DNA from: CAYGWP01 sp964353455 | GTDB taxonomy: Bacteria > Planctomycetota > Phycisphaerae > FEN-1346 | Assembly: GCA_964353455.1 (NCBI GenBank) | Contig: CAYGWP010000005.1 | Span: 1 to 6,670 of the forward strand | Length of the DNA: 6,670 nt | Reading direction: 5' to 3' | Shown here: one piece after another, positions 1 through 5,793 of the stretch | Position numbering within the stretch: the stretch's first letter is position 1 | How the letters are laid out: every line of letters starts with the position of its first letter | Notes under the pieces: model-generated | What the model saw: only the letters and a program-made list of their open reading frames with translations | Database searches by the model: none | What the model was told of the DNA's origin: nothing | Translations under genes and position numbers: made by a program

Positions 1-550
1 CGAACTCGTACTCGATGCCCTTGCCCTGCTCGGGCGCAAGGCCGATCCGCACGGGCCGCAGGCGCCCCGTCTTCTCGTCGGTCTGCTGGTTCCACTCGGT
101 CTTCGAGCGCATCGTGGCGATGACATGGCCGGGCCAGTCGAGGAGCCCGTCGATGAGCCGCCGCTGCTTGGGCGTCCCCTCGGACCACGCGGCCCACGTG
201 TTGCCGTTGAAGCGGGCCTTGGCCAGCCGGTCGACCTCCTGGAGGAGTTCCTGCCACCCGTGCGAGAGCGAGTCGATGATGAGGACGTCGTATCCGCCCT
301 TGGCCGCCGCATCGAGCGCCGTGAGGTAACCTTCGATGGTCCGGTCGGCCAATTGGTGGGTGTCGAAGGCGAAGCGGTCGGCGTACTTCGACGCGCTGCC
401 CCGCTCCGTGTCGATGACGGCGATGCGTCCGCCGATGCCGGCGGCCAGTCGCATGGCCGTGAAAGTCTTGCCGCTGCCCGCAGGGCCGGTCAGCGCCGCC
501 CTGAGTTTCGCCTGGGCCTTTGTGGCCGGTGAGAACTGCACGGTTGTCAT
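1..550 (-). CDS. Phage-type P-loop ATPase (AAA_24 / Sak4-like), 3' end outside window
   Basis: The frame is open from ATG 550 to the left edge (183 codons seen), so the C-terminus is missing. It has a Walker A motif GPAGSGKT at residues 22-29, a strand IAVIDTE at 43-49, a Walker B-like stretch YDVLIIDSL at 87-95, and a later strand HVIATMRSKTEW at 142-153. This order matches the RecA-fold ATPases of phages (AAA_24, often annotated as phage nucleotide-binding protein). Some members, called Sak4, act in single-strand annealing recombination. The start is supported by GGAGG about ten bases upstream. It is the last visible gene of a minus-strand operon, 84 bases after the zinc-ribbon gene. The ATPase call is firm. 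A recombination role is inferred from the family, and no partner such as a single-strand-binding protein is visible here. Confidence 0.85.
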   Translation of the reverse strand, partial: MTTVQFSPATKAQAKLRAALTGPAGSGKTFTAMRLAAGIGGRIAVIDTERGSASKYADRFAFDTHQLADRTIEGYLTALDAAAKGGYDVLIIDSLSHGWQELLQEVDRLAKARFNGNTWAAWSEGTPKQRRLIDGLLDWPGHVIATMRSKTEWNQQTDEKTGRLRPVRIGLAPEQGKGIEYEF

Positions 551-634
551 GGTTGGTGCCTCCACTTCGTGTTGGGTTGCTCTTTCCGCCGCCGCAGCGT
601 CCGTGGCACGACGCCCCGAACCGTCTTGGCGGCG

Positions 635-838
635 TCAGTCCTGCCCGAGGTCTAGATACTCACGCAATTCCGCTTCTTCTGCCTCCTGCTCGCGCCGCCG
701 CTCTTCGAGATCCCGAAGCGACGCCTCGCTCCGCGGCATGTGCGCGAGCGGGCAGGTGTTGTAGCCACAGTAGGGGCACGTCATGGACATCCCCTTGCGG
801 CAGATGAAATCGCGTCCACATGCCTCACAGGTCCTCAT
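635..838 (-). CDS. Small zinc-ribbon protein with charged helical tail
   Basis: A 67-aa protein starts at ATG 838. The first 33 residues carry Cys pairs C4-x2-C7 and C21-x2-C24, plus C13, C29 and H33, which looks like a treble-clef or ribbon zinc site. Residues 40-62 are almost entirely Glu, Arg, Gln, Leu and Ala and should form a charged helix or short coiled coil. The frame is open further upstream to 1087, but that extension is an out-of-frame reading of the SEC-C gene, so the short start is preferred. The start overlaps the end of the SEC-C gene by 14 bases, which suggests coupled translation. The upstream Shine-Dalgarno is weak (GGGGA). No specific function can be named; DNA, RNA or protein binding is plausible. 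Confidence 0.65.
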   Translation of the reverse strand: MRTCEACGRDFICRKGMSMTCPYCGYNTCPLAHMPRSEASLRDLEERRREQEAEEAELREYLDLGQD

Positions 839-1079
839 CGCGCATCCCCATTTGCCGGCGGTGCCGGAGTTCCAGGTGCTCTTGGTTGATTCGGCTGATG
901 CAGCAACTGCCGTACGTCTTGCCACTGCCGCACGGGCACAGGTGGTTGTGTATGCGGCGCTCGTGGGCGGCGAGGCGATCCCCGAGGTCCGGCGGCCGGG
1001 GGGCCGTCCCATCCTCGGCGACGCCGGGCCGCAGCATTCGCGTGCGGATGTTCCGGAGGCCAGTGAGCATCTCAGCCAT
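825..1079 (-). CDS. Small SEC-C motif protein
   Basis: An 84-aa protein. Residues 48-60 read CPCGSGKTYGSCC, the CxC...CC signature of the SEC-C zinc motif, with C48, C50, C59 and C60 as likely metal ligands. The same motif ends SecA and occurs alone or joined to other domains in many small bacterial and phage proteins. The 47 residues before it are basic and of low complexity, and a basic, His/Arg-rich tail follows. ATG 1079 lies 8 bases inside the end of the upstream gene and TGA 825 lies inside the next one, so the three genes form an overlapping set. The only upstream Shine-Dalgarno candidate is GGAG about 12 bases away, so coupling to the previous gene is likely. The precise role is unknown; SecA itself is excluded by size. 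Confidence 0.7.
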   Translation of the reverse strand: MAEMLTGLRNIRTRMLRPGVAEDGTAPRPPDLGDRLAAHERRIHNHLCPCGSGKTYGSCCISRINQEHLELRHRRQMGMRDEDL

Positions 1080-1410
1080 GAATGCACCGCGCTCCGTTCC
1101 CGCCCGAACGCTGGGGCACCCCCTCGACCCGGCAGACGTGGAAGACGCCCGAGCCGTACTGCCTCAGAAGGAAGTGCGTGAACATCGCGCAGACGTCCTG
1201 GCCAACGTCGGTCGAGGCGTCCACGACGATCGCGCCGATCGTTTCGTCGATAACGTACCCGGCGTCCATCCGCACCCGCGCTTCGCCGTACAGCCCCTCG
1301 GCGGCGATGATGGCCAAGTGGAGGGTCACCTCGACGTCGAGCGGGTCGATGTACTCCTTGAACCTGTACCTGTAGGCTTCGGTGGGCATTGGCGTCCTTT
1401 CGTCGATCAT
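1072..1410 (-). CDS. Hypothetical protein, 112 aa, unrecognised
   Basis: I do not recognise this protein. It starts at ATG 1410, 20 bases after the sigma-like gene stops, with GGGAG eight bases upstream. A second ATG at residue 8 (1389) also has a good AAGGA, so the first seven residues are uncertain. The body alternates hydrophobic strands and helices (LHLAIIAAEG, YVIDETIGAIVVDAS, VCAMFTHFLLRQYG) and looks like a small soluble alpha/beta domain, with no signal peptide or membrane segment. The last 15 residues are Gly/Arg-rich and may be disordered. Its place between the sigma-like gene and the SEC-C gene, with tight spacing on both sides, argues that it is a real operon member. A plus-strand frame across the same bases is a shadow. 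Confidence 0.6.
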   Translation of the reverse strand: MIDERTPMPTEAYRYRFKEYIDPLDVEVTLHLAIIAAEGLYGEARVRMDAGYVIDETIGAIVVDASTDVGQDVCAMFTHFLLRQYGSGVFHVCRVEGVPQRSGGNGARCIHG

Positions 1411-1430
1411 TGGGCGGCTCCCGTTATTAC

Positions 1431-2060
1431 CTACCAGCGGGGCTCGGAATCTGTCGGGTTGGCGGGCGGGGTGGGCAGATAACCGTCCAGACCGGTTTCT
1501 TCAAACCGCTGCCGGATCTGGGCAAGGGCATCGTAGACGCTGGAGCGGTGCAGGCCGGTGGCGCGGGCCACATTCTGGACAGAGCCGTGGGCTTTGAGTT
1601 GTTCGTAGATTTCCCGGAGGCGCACCGGGAGCGCGGCGACGACGTCGGCCATGTCGATAGCCAGGTCGCCGGGTTCCTCCGGCCATGCTCCAGCCTGACC
1701 GGTGCGCCGGCCGGCCGCTTCCTCGGAGATCGTGTCGCCTCGACGTACCCACTTTCCGTCGCCGTCCTTAGTCCACTGGTCCAGCGAACCTTCCTCGCGC
1801 CGATAGTCACGGTTGCCGGCCTTGCGAGCGGCGATGATGTCGGCGACCGCATGCTTGACCAGCCTGGCGAGGAATGTCTTCTCCTGGGCCTTCGTCGGGT
1901 CGAACTTGGACCGTCGGCGGATGACCTCAAACGCGATCTGCTGCTCCAGTTCTTCTTGATCGGACTTGTTGAATCCGTGCAAGCCGATCGTCTTCTTGAC
2001 CGTGACCTGGATAAGGGTGCGGATGTACTGTGGAAGGGGGGAACTGTTGGCGGTACTCAC
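1431..2060 (-). CDS. Sigma-70-family RNA polymerase sigma factor, phage/mobile-element type
   Basis: A 209-aa protein with a GTG start at 2060 preceded by AAGGAG with eight bases of spacing, an excellent site. Residues 20-95 resemble sigma region 2: a run of helices with the acidic stretch SDQEELEQQ (33-41), FDPTKAQEKTFLARLVKHAVADII (53-76) and a basic end. A charged, Gly-rich linker spans 96-135. Residues 140-190 resemble region 4, with LPVRLREIYEQL followed by a helix-turn-helix at about 160-185 (VQNVARATGLHRSSVYDAL). The size and two-domain layout fit the sigma-like proteins found in prophages and planctomycete genomes. It would direct RNA polymerase to a special promoter set, or act as a late or recombination-gene regulator. 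It heads the minus-strand operon and sits behind a region with a perfect palindrome. The target promoters are unknown. Confidence 0.75.
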   Translation of the reverse strand: MSTANSSPLPQYIRTLIQVTVKKTIGLHGFNKSDQEELEQQIAFEVIRRRSKFDPTKAQEKTFLARLVKHAVADIIAARKAGNRDYRREEGSLDQWTKDGDGKWVRRGDTISEEAAGRRTGQAGAWPEEPGDLAIDMADVVAALPVRLREIYEQLKAHGSVQNVARATGLHRSSVYDALAQIRQRFEETGLDGYLPTPPANPTDSEPRW

Positions 2061-2145
2061 GGGAGCTCTCCTTGGAGCGAAGGAGGCTCGTGAGTGCCGA
2101 CTCAGCCGAGGTCGACTACTTCACCACCATGGGAAGCCGGTATGG

Positions 2146-2163
2146 GTCGCTCAGCTGAGCGAC
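2146..2163. promoter_or_regulatory. Perfect 18-bp palindrome, candidate operator
   Basis: The sequence GTCGCTCAGCTGAGCGAC equals its own reverse complement over all 18 bases, with no spacer. It lies 85 bases before the GTG of the sigma-like gene. Its core CTCAGCTGAG recurs with one change as CTCAGCCGAG at 2101-2110, 49 bases nearer the gene, inside an imperfect palindrome. Two related sites on the upstream side of a regulator gene suggest binding by a dimeric DNA-binding protein. A hairpin role in the leader RNA is the alternative. Confidence 0.5.
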
Positions 2164-2245
2164 ACCACAGCGGCCTCCGGTGTTGCGCCGGACCGATGTC
2201 CTGCGTCGCTCCGGAGGGCATTCCCGAGAGGGGTGACATGCGGTA

Positions 2246-2265
2246 ACGCCGCGGTGACGCGGCGT
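2246..2265. repeat. Perfect 8-bp stem with GTGA loop
   Basis: ACGCCGCG at 2246-2253 pairs exactly with CGCGGCGT at 2258-2265 around the four-base loop GTGA, a GNRA tetraloop if transcribed on the plus strand. No T run follows on either strand, so it is not an intrinsic terminator. It lies ten bases beyond the end of the minus-strand terminator T tract. It could be an operator or a leader hairpin of the sigma-like operon. A stem of this size can also arise by chance in GC-rich DNA. Confidence 0.4.
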
Positions 2266-2274
2266 CATGGGCGC

Positions 2275-2307
2275 AAGAAAAAAACCGGGAACCTTGGGAG
2301 TTCCTGG
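2275..2307 (-). terminator. Rho-independent terminator of the 355-aa gene
   Basis: On the minus strand CCAGGAAC (2307-2300), a seven-base loop and GTTCCCGG (2292-2285) form an eight-position stem with one A-C mismatch. Seven T residues follow at once (2284-2278), then C and TT. It lies about 110 bases past the stop of the 355-aa gene and before the sigma-like gene, so it separates these two same-strand genes into different transcripts. Confidence 0.72.
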
Positions 2308-2415
2308 CGAAAGTGCTTCTACGCCAATGAGCTATGCGACGTAGGAAAAAACACGGACCGGGACAGATTTCGGGGTGACGGCGTTACGGGGGCGTGACAC
2401 CGACGGTAACACGGG

Positions 2416-3483
2416 TCACGGCTGGCCGGATTTCCGCAGGCGCAGTGGGATGACCAATCGCCTGGACCCGTTGTCATCCGCGTTCGAGACGAGGCCCACA
2501 TCATCCTGGGCGAATCTGACGAGATTGCGCAGCCGTCTCATTGCCGACTTGATGACCGCCTTCTGGTTCTGCAACAGTTCGCTGAAGGCGTCCTCTACGT
2601 GCAGGATCATGGCCAACTGGTCCTGTGTCCACTCCACCTCGAAGGTCGTCTCCGCATCGGGTTCGCACTCGGACCTGTCGATGGGCGCGCCGTCAGCTCT
2701 TGCCTGCTCGTACTTCTCCTCAATGCAACGCGTCCTTGCATCGGCAAGGCCGGCCTCGAGAATTCGGTAGGCCTGCCTCTCAAGCGGGAGCAGATCGCAA
2801 AGTTCCGCCCGCCTACCTGGGCCGTTCTTTTTCATGAAAATCCTCAGTGCGCGGCGGTCTCTTTCGATAACGTCAATCTCGCCGTAACACTCAGACGTCG
2901 GGACACTGATGACGACCGGTCGAGCATGCCCCGCGGGCGGGACGGCTTCCAGTTTCTGCTTGCCGCGACCTTTGGTTTGCTGCGCCCCTACCGCATTGTC
3001 AGTTGCTAAGTCCCGCTTGCCGGAGTGACCTGTTGAGTCAGCACCCGCGCACTCATCTTCGGTTCGACGACGCATCTTCCTGAGCCACCCCGTGGCTTGG
3101 TGAAACAGGAACGATGCGATCATATTCTTGGCCGGCCCTCTGCACAGGGCAAGGAGATTGTTCAGGTACTCCTCGTCACAAGGGGGGTTGACCGGCCTTG
3201 CTACCTCAGCAAGCCTTTCGATTTCATCCCGGATCAGGAAGGCATCGTCCTCGCCTAAGGCGCTGGCGGGCGTGTACTCGAACCTCGGTGCGCAGCCGCA
3301 GTGGTCCGTGAGCGTCGAGTATTTCCGGTGGAAGAGCGCGCACAAACGGCGCACGAGCGGTTCGCCGGCGATGTCCCTCGCGGAGCAAAAGTAAATTCTG
3401 CTTCGAGGGTCTTCACCCCGGACGACACTCACGAAGAACTCAGCAACTTCAACGCTCGGTCGAGCGATAGTCTGCCGCAGCAC
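2416..3483 (-). CDS. Hypothetical protein, 355 aa, unrecognised; possible C-terminal winged helix
   Basis: I cannot assign this protein to a family. A GTG start at 3483 is fixed by an in-frame TAG 15 bases upstream, with AGGA about ten bases before the start. Residues 1-145 form a mixed alpha/beta segment with several Cys (C33, C48, C62, C64, C102, C114) and a basic end (RKMRRR). Residues 146-190 are Gly/Lys/Gln-rich and look like a flexible linker. Residues 190-270 are charged and helical. Residues 283-348 (from EWTQDQLAMILHV to RLVIPLRLR) have the helix-helix-strand order of a winged helix-turn-helix, a weak reading. There is no signal peptide or membrane segment. Its base composition is lower in G+C than the integrase, suggesting a different origin. 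It has its own promoter and terminator, so it is a single-gene unit, divergent from the integrase module. It may be a regulator or cargo; the function is unknown. Confidence 0.7.
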   Translation of the reverse strand: MLRQTIARPSVEVAEFFVSVVRGEDPRSRIYFCSARDIAGEPLVRRLCALFHRKYSTLTDHCGCAPRFEYTPASALGEDDAFLIRDEIERLAEVARPVNPPCDEEYLNNLLALCRGPAKNMIASFLFHQATGWLRKMRRRTEDECAGADSTGHSGKRDLATDNAVGAQQTKGRGKQKLEAVPPAGHARPVVISVPTSECYGEIDVIERDRRALRIFMKKNGPGRRAELCDLLPLERQAYRILEAGLADARTRCIEEKYEQARADGAPIDRSECEPDAETTFEVEWTQDQLAMILHVEDAFSELLQNQKAVIKSAMRRLRNLVRFAQDDVGLVSNADDNGSRRLVIPLRLRKSGQP

Positions 3484-3519
3484 GACAGCGCAATCCTAAC
3501 TGTAGCCTAACGCACGCCC

Positions 3520-3548
3520 AATATAGCCGCTGCATGAAGAGCAGGCAA
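3520..3548 (-). promoter_or_regulatory. Sigma-70-type promoter for the 355-aa gene
   Basis: On the minus strand a -35 TTGCCT (3548-3543; four of six consensus bases) and a -10 TATATT (3525-3520; five of six) are separated by exactly 17 bases. Transcription would begin near 3512, giving a leader of about 30 bases before GTG 3483. The position and spacing suit that gene well, and the local DNA is AT-rich for the window. Confidence 0.6.
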
Positions 3549-3626
3549 AAAAGAACTGGAAGGCGCGTTTCGGATTGCGGCAACGTGTTATATGACAAGG
3601 AGTTACAGCGACCAGATTCTTTTCCA

Positions 3627-3661
3627 CTGTCCGCCACGCACTGTTGAAATGCGGTGGACAG
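3627..3661. repeat. Bulged hairpin, 6 + 3 + 3 bp
   Basis: CTGTCCGCC (3627-3635) pairs with GGTGGACAG (3653-3661) with one G-T wobble. After a two-base bulge, GCA (3638-3640) pairs with TGC (3650-3652) around a nine-base loop. No T run follows on either strand, so it is not a terminator. It is either a protein-binding site or part of a structured leader. It lies upstream of the promoter of the 355-aa gene. Confidence 0.4.
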
Positions 3662-3693
3662 AAGACGCGCGTCACTGGCGACCGTTTTCCTTC

Positions 3694-3734
3694 AGTTCCC
3701 GCCACAGCCGCCGCTGCTTCCCCAGTCGGGAACT
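3694..3734. repeat. 8-bp inverted repeat, 25-base spacer
   Basis: AGTTCCCG (3694-3701) and CGGGAACT (3727-3734) are perfect reverse complements with 25 bases between them. The right arm ends two bases before the next inverted repeat begins, so the two look like a tandem set. Possible roles are operator pairs or recombinase/excisionase arm sites. It is not a terminator. Confidence 0.35.
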
Positions 3735-3736
3735 TC

Positions 3737-3789
3737 GAGCACGACATTTCGAGCTCGCTGCTGGTAGGTAATTAAGGGATGTCGTGCTC
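3737..3789. repeat. Perfect 11-bp inverted repeat in front of the HTH/integrase genes
   Basis: GAGCACGACAT (3737-3747) and ATGTCGTGCTC (3779-3789) match perfectly as an inverted repeat with 31 bases between the arms. The spacer includes the local AT-rich stretch GGTAATTAAGGG. The repeat lies about 140 bases before the HTH gene. Arms of this length around a short AT-rich spacer could bind a dimer at two sites with looping, or a recombinase. A plus-strand promoter may lie inside, but the hexamers are too poor to call. Confidence 0.45.
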
Positions 3790-3928
3790 TGGCATCTGTT
3801 GGTCTCATCCGCCAGACAGATCGTCGACCGCGGACCGGTACACGCGCCGCGCCCAATCTGATGAGCAAGGGCGCATTCTGCGACGGAACCGATGTGGCAC
3901 GCATGTCGATGCCCGTGAAAGGTGAACG

Positions 3929-4138
3929 ATGAGCGAACCTCGCCCAAAACTACTGACTGTGAAGGAACTCGCCGACCTGCTCGGCATCCACGAGCGGACG
4001 TGCTGGCGGCTGGCGGCGATGGCCGAGGCCGGGCATGGGGACTTCCCGCGGCCGCTGCGCATCGGGCCGAAGACGATCCGTTGGCGACTGGCGGATGTGG
4101 AGGCGTTTCTGGCCGCCTTGGCGGGCGGCGGGCGTTAA
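3929..4138 (+). CDS. AlpA/excisionase-type helix-turn-helix protein
   Basis: A 69-aa protein with ATG 3929, preceded by AAAGG about eight bases upstream. Residues 9-30 (LTVKELADLLGIHERTCWRL) form a MerR-like helix-turn-helix. The stretch GDFPRPLRIGPKTIRWRLADVEAFL (37-61) is the wing and final helix typical of AlpA-like regulators and DNA-binding excisionases (HTH_17 type). Such proteins bind DNA at the element's attachment region to favour excision, or activate the integrase gene. The integrase starts 94 bases downstream on the same strand, so both are probably one transcript. Choosing between excisionase and transcription activator is not possible from sequence alone. The inverted repeats just upstream are its natural candidate targets. 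Confidence 0.8.
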   Translation: MSEPRPKLLTVKELADLLGIHERTCWRLAAMAEAGHGDFPRPLRIGPKTIRWRLADVEAFLAALAGGGR

Positions 4139-4232
4139 ATGTTCGCATCAAGATTCAGGAATAACTGACTTGCCCCGCGCGCGAACCGGAGGTAAGGGAT
4201 CACCGGTCCGTGGGGGGCAGGAAAGGAAGCGT

Positions 4233-5438
4233 ATGGCGAGCATCTACCGACGCAAGAAAGGCGGCACGTTCTACATCACGTACCACGTGCGGCCGGGCCA
4301 GCGCAAGACGGTGAAGGGCTGCAAGGACCGGGCCGCGACCGAGGCCCTGGCCCGCAAACTCGAAGCCGACGCCATGCTACGGCGCGAGGGCGTCATCGAC
4401 GTGCGGGCCGAAAGGCTGGGCTACTGGGAATCGTTGCCGCTTGAGGACCACCTGGCAGACTACGAGAACACTCTGCGGAGCAAGGGCGTCACGGCGAAGC
4501 ACCTCAACATCACGCTGCACTACATCCGCGAGATCGACGACGCGTGCCGCTTCAAGGAGCCCGCCGACTTCGACCCCGTGCGCGTCGCGGCCTACGTGGC
4601 CGACCTCAAGAGCCGCGGCATGGGAGCACACGCCATTAACGCGCGGCTCACGGCCCTTAAGAGTCTTACGCGGTGGCTCTTCCGCAGTGAACGGATGCGC
4701 ACCGACCCGATGATGCAGGTGGCCAAGTTGAACGCGCGGGTTGACCCGCGGCGCAGGCGCCGGGCACTGACCGACGAGGAACTCGTGCGCCTCATCCGCG
4801 TGGCCGAATGCGGCCCCGACTTTCGCAGCCTGGCCGGGGCGGACCGCGCCATGCTATACCGCGTGGCCGTCGAGACTGGACTGCGGGCGGGCGAACTGGC
4901 GAGTCTCACGCCGGCGAGTTTCAACCTGAGGAACCCGAACAAGGCGTCCGTCGCCGTGGCGGCCGCCTACTCGAAGCACCGCCGCGAGGACGTCGTGCCG
5001 CTCAGGCCCGACCTGGCGCTGGCCCTTGCGGCCTACGTCGCCGGAAGGCCCACAAATGAGCGGCTCTTCAATGTCCCGGACAAGACCGCCGACATGCTGA
5101 GAACCGACCTAAGGCGCGCGAGGGCACGGTGGATCAGGGAGGCCCAAGACCGCGCCGAACGCCGCGCCCGCCGCGCATCACCCTTCCTGGCCACCCCTGA
5201 CGACTCGGGGCGAGTGGTGGACTTCCACGCCTTGCGGCATACGTTCATCACGCGGCTGGCCCGTAGCGGCATCACCCCGGCCGTCGCAAAGAGCCTCGCG
5301 CGGCACTCCACCATCGTTCTCACGATGGACTACTACACGCACACGCTCATCGAGGACGAGCGCGCGGCCCTGGACCGGTTGCCCGAGATCCGACCGGTTG
5401 CTCCGGCTGTCATGACCACCAGGGCCACAGGAACCTGA
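4233..5438 (+). CDS. Tyrosine recombinase (phage-type integrase), complete
   Basis: A 401-aa protein with ATG 4233 preceded by AAGGAA. The frame is open upstream to 4035, but that part overlaps the HTH gene and has no integrase character. Residues 1-48 form a short basic N-terminal domain (MASIYRRKKGGTFYITYHV) of the arm-binding kind. Residues 69-165 are the SAM-like core-binding domain. The catalytic domain starts near 178 and has all expected residues: R218 (ETGLRAGEL), K248, H332 and R335 (HALRHTF), H358 (ARH where many family members have GH) and the nucleophile Y368 in MDYYTHT. It cuts and rejoins DNA at attachment sites to insert or remove the element. It follows the HTH gene and faces a HEPN-like remnant tail to tail. 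No tRNA gene or obvious att repeat is seen next to it. It looks intact and active. Confidence 0.93.
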   Translation: MASIYRRKKGGTFYITYHVRPGQRKTVKGCKDRAATEALARKLEADAMLRREGVIDVRAERLGYWESLPLEDHLADYENTLRSKGVTAKHLNITLHYIREIDDACRFKEPADFDPVRVAAYVADLKSRGMGAHAINARLTALKSLTRWLFRSERMRTDPMMQVAKLNARVDPRRRRRALTDEELVRLIRVAECGPDFRSLAGADRAMLYRVAVETGLRAGELASLTPASFNLRNPNKASVAVAAAYSKHRREDVVPLRPDLALALAAYVAGRPTNERLFNVPDKTADMLRTDLRRARARWIREAQDRAERRARRASPFLATPDDSGRVVDFHALRHTFITRLARSGITPAVAKSLARHSTIVLTMDYYTHTLIEDERAALDRLPEIRPVAPAVMTTRATGT

Positions 5439-5508
5439 ACCGTCACAGCGGCGGCGACGCGGCGCCATACCACCCACTTCCCGCGCATAGGAATGCTCGC
5501 ACTGAACG

Positions 5509-5793
5509 TCACGCCTTCGCAGCCAGAAGCGACCGGATCAGTTCGACGTACTCCGTGGCCTTGGCAAAGAGATTCCGGGCCTCGGTTTCCGTGATGAGCC
5601 CGGCCACGTCGTAGATGGCCTGATTCCGTTTGTTGCGCATCCGATCAAAGTACGTGATCATCTCGTCATGCTGCTTTCCAAGCGCAATCTGCATAAACTG
5701 GCCTTTCGCGGGTTTTGAGTGTACCGGAGGATTGAGGTGGAATGCAAGTTGATAAATGAGAAGCGGCCCGGCATGCCGATGAGATCGTTGCAA
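5509..5793 (-). pseudogene. HEPN-like protein, C-terminal remnant cut by an insertion sequence
   Basis: The open frame gives 94 residues, but only about residues 27-94 look like the original gene. GKQHDEMITYFDRMRNKRNQAIYDVAGLITETEARNLF carries the RxxRNxxxYD pattern of one branch of HEPN-domain proteins, where the usual R-x4-6-H histidine is replaced by Tyr, so RNase activity is doubtful. HEPN proteins are usually 110-150 aa, so the first half is missing. The missing side faces the transposase, and the sequence above about 5715 is likely insertion-sequence DNA. An internal ATG at 5694 with AAAGG upstream could still yield a 61-aa product. HEPN genes often pair with a nucleotidyltransferase gene; if one exists here it is beyond the insertion. 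Confidence 0.5.

Larger units (their letters stand above)
2233..2410. repeat. Cluster of GTGAC / GTAAC boxes
   Basis: The boxes on the plus strand are GTGAC-N5-GTAAC at 2233-2247, GTGAC at 2254-2258, GTGAC-N3-GTTAC at 2375-2387 and GTGAC-N7-GTAAC at 2394-2410. The element recurs on both sides of the terminator with variable spacing between its halves. The variable spacing argues against one fixed operator, and GC-rich bias makes chance matches easier. It may still be a set of half-sites for one protein. Confidence 0.35.
2061..2415. other. Non-coding control region before the sigma-like operon
   Basis: About 355 bases lie between the 355-aa gene and the sigma-like gene, both on the minus strand. 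Reading leftward, the region holds the terminator of the 355-aa gene, a short perfect hairpin, GTGAC/GTAAC boxes on both sides of these, a perfect 18-bp palindrome and a related half-palindrome, then the Shine-Dalgarno of the sigma-like gene. I see no convincing coding frame and no clear -35/-10 pair for the sigma-like operon. Since the terminator closes the upstream unit, a promoter for that operon should lie between about 2065 and 2275; it may not be of the housekeeping type. Confidence 0.6.
3484..3928. other. Divergent intergenic control region rich in inverted repeats
   Basis: About 445 bases separate the minus-strand 355-aa gene from the plus-strand HTH and integrase genes. G+C is near 50% at the left part and rises to the right. 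It holds the promoter of the 355-aa gene, a bulged hairpin (3627-3661), a ten-base palindrome GACGCGCGTC (3664-3673), an 8-bp inverted repeat (3694-3734) and an 11-bp inverted repeat (3737-3789). Short frames exist on both strands but none shows a convincing protein or start. A divergent control region beside an excisionase and integrase is where a phage-like element keeps its switch and often its attachment site, but I cannot identify an att core here. Confidence 0.55.

Noticed and set aside
820..1482. 220-codon plus-strand open frame over the small minus-strand genes
   Set aside because: It has low-complexity Arg/Ser/Pro composition, and the minus-strand frames carry clear zinc motifs and overlapping operon structure.
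1389..2093. 234-codon plus-strand open frame opposite the sigma-like gene
   Set aside because: It is a shadow of GC-rich DNA. The minus-strand frame has the sigma regions and a strong ribosome binding site.
2246..2265. Perfect hairpin considered as a second terminator
   Set aside because: No T run follows on either strand.
1426..3772. A 13-base match GCTGGTAGGTAAT, at 1426-1438 on the minus strand and 3760-3772 on the plus strand
   Set aside because: One inverted 13-base match is expected near once by chance in a window of this size. One copy overlaps the end of the sigma-like gene, so it is poor evidence for attachment sites.
4035..4232. N-terminal extension of the integrase frame
   Set aside because: The extension lies mostly inside the HTH gene in another frame. 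ATG 4233 has a good AAGGAA and starts a typical integrase N-terminus.
2251..5468. Near-repeat GCGGtGACGCGGCGtCAT (2251-2268) and its like at about 5450-5467, considered as direct att repeats around the integrase
   Set aside because: It is a GC-rich 18-mer with two mismatches, expected about once by chance. It would also split the element between the sigma-like gene and the 355-aa gene without other support.
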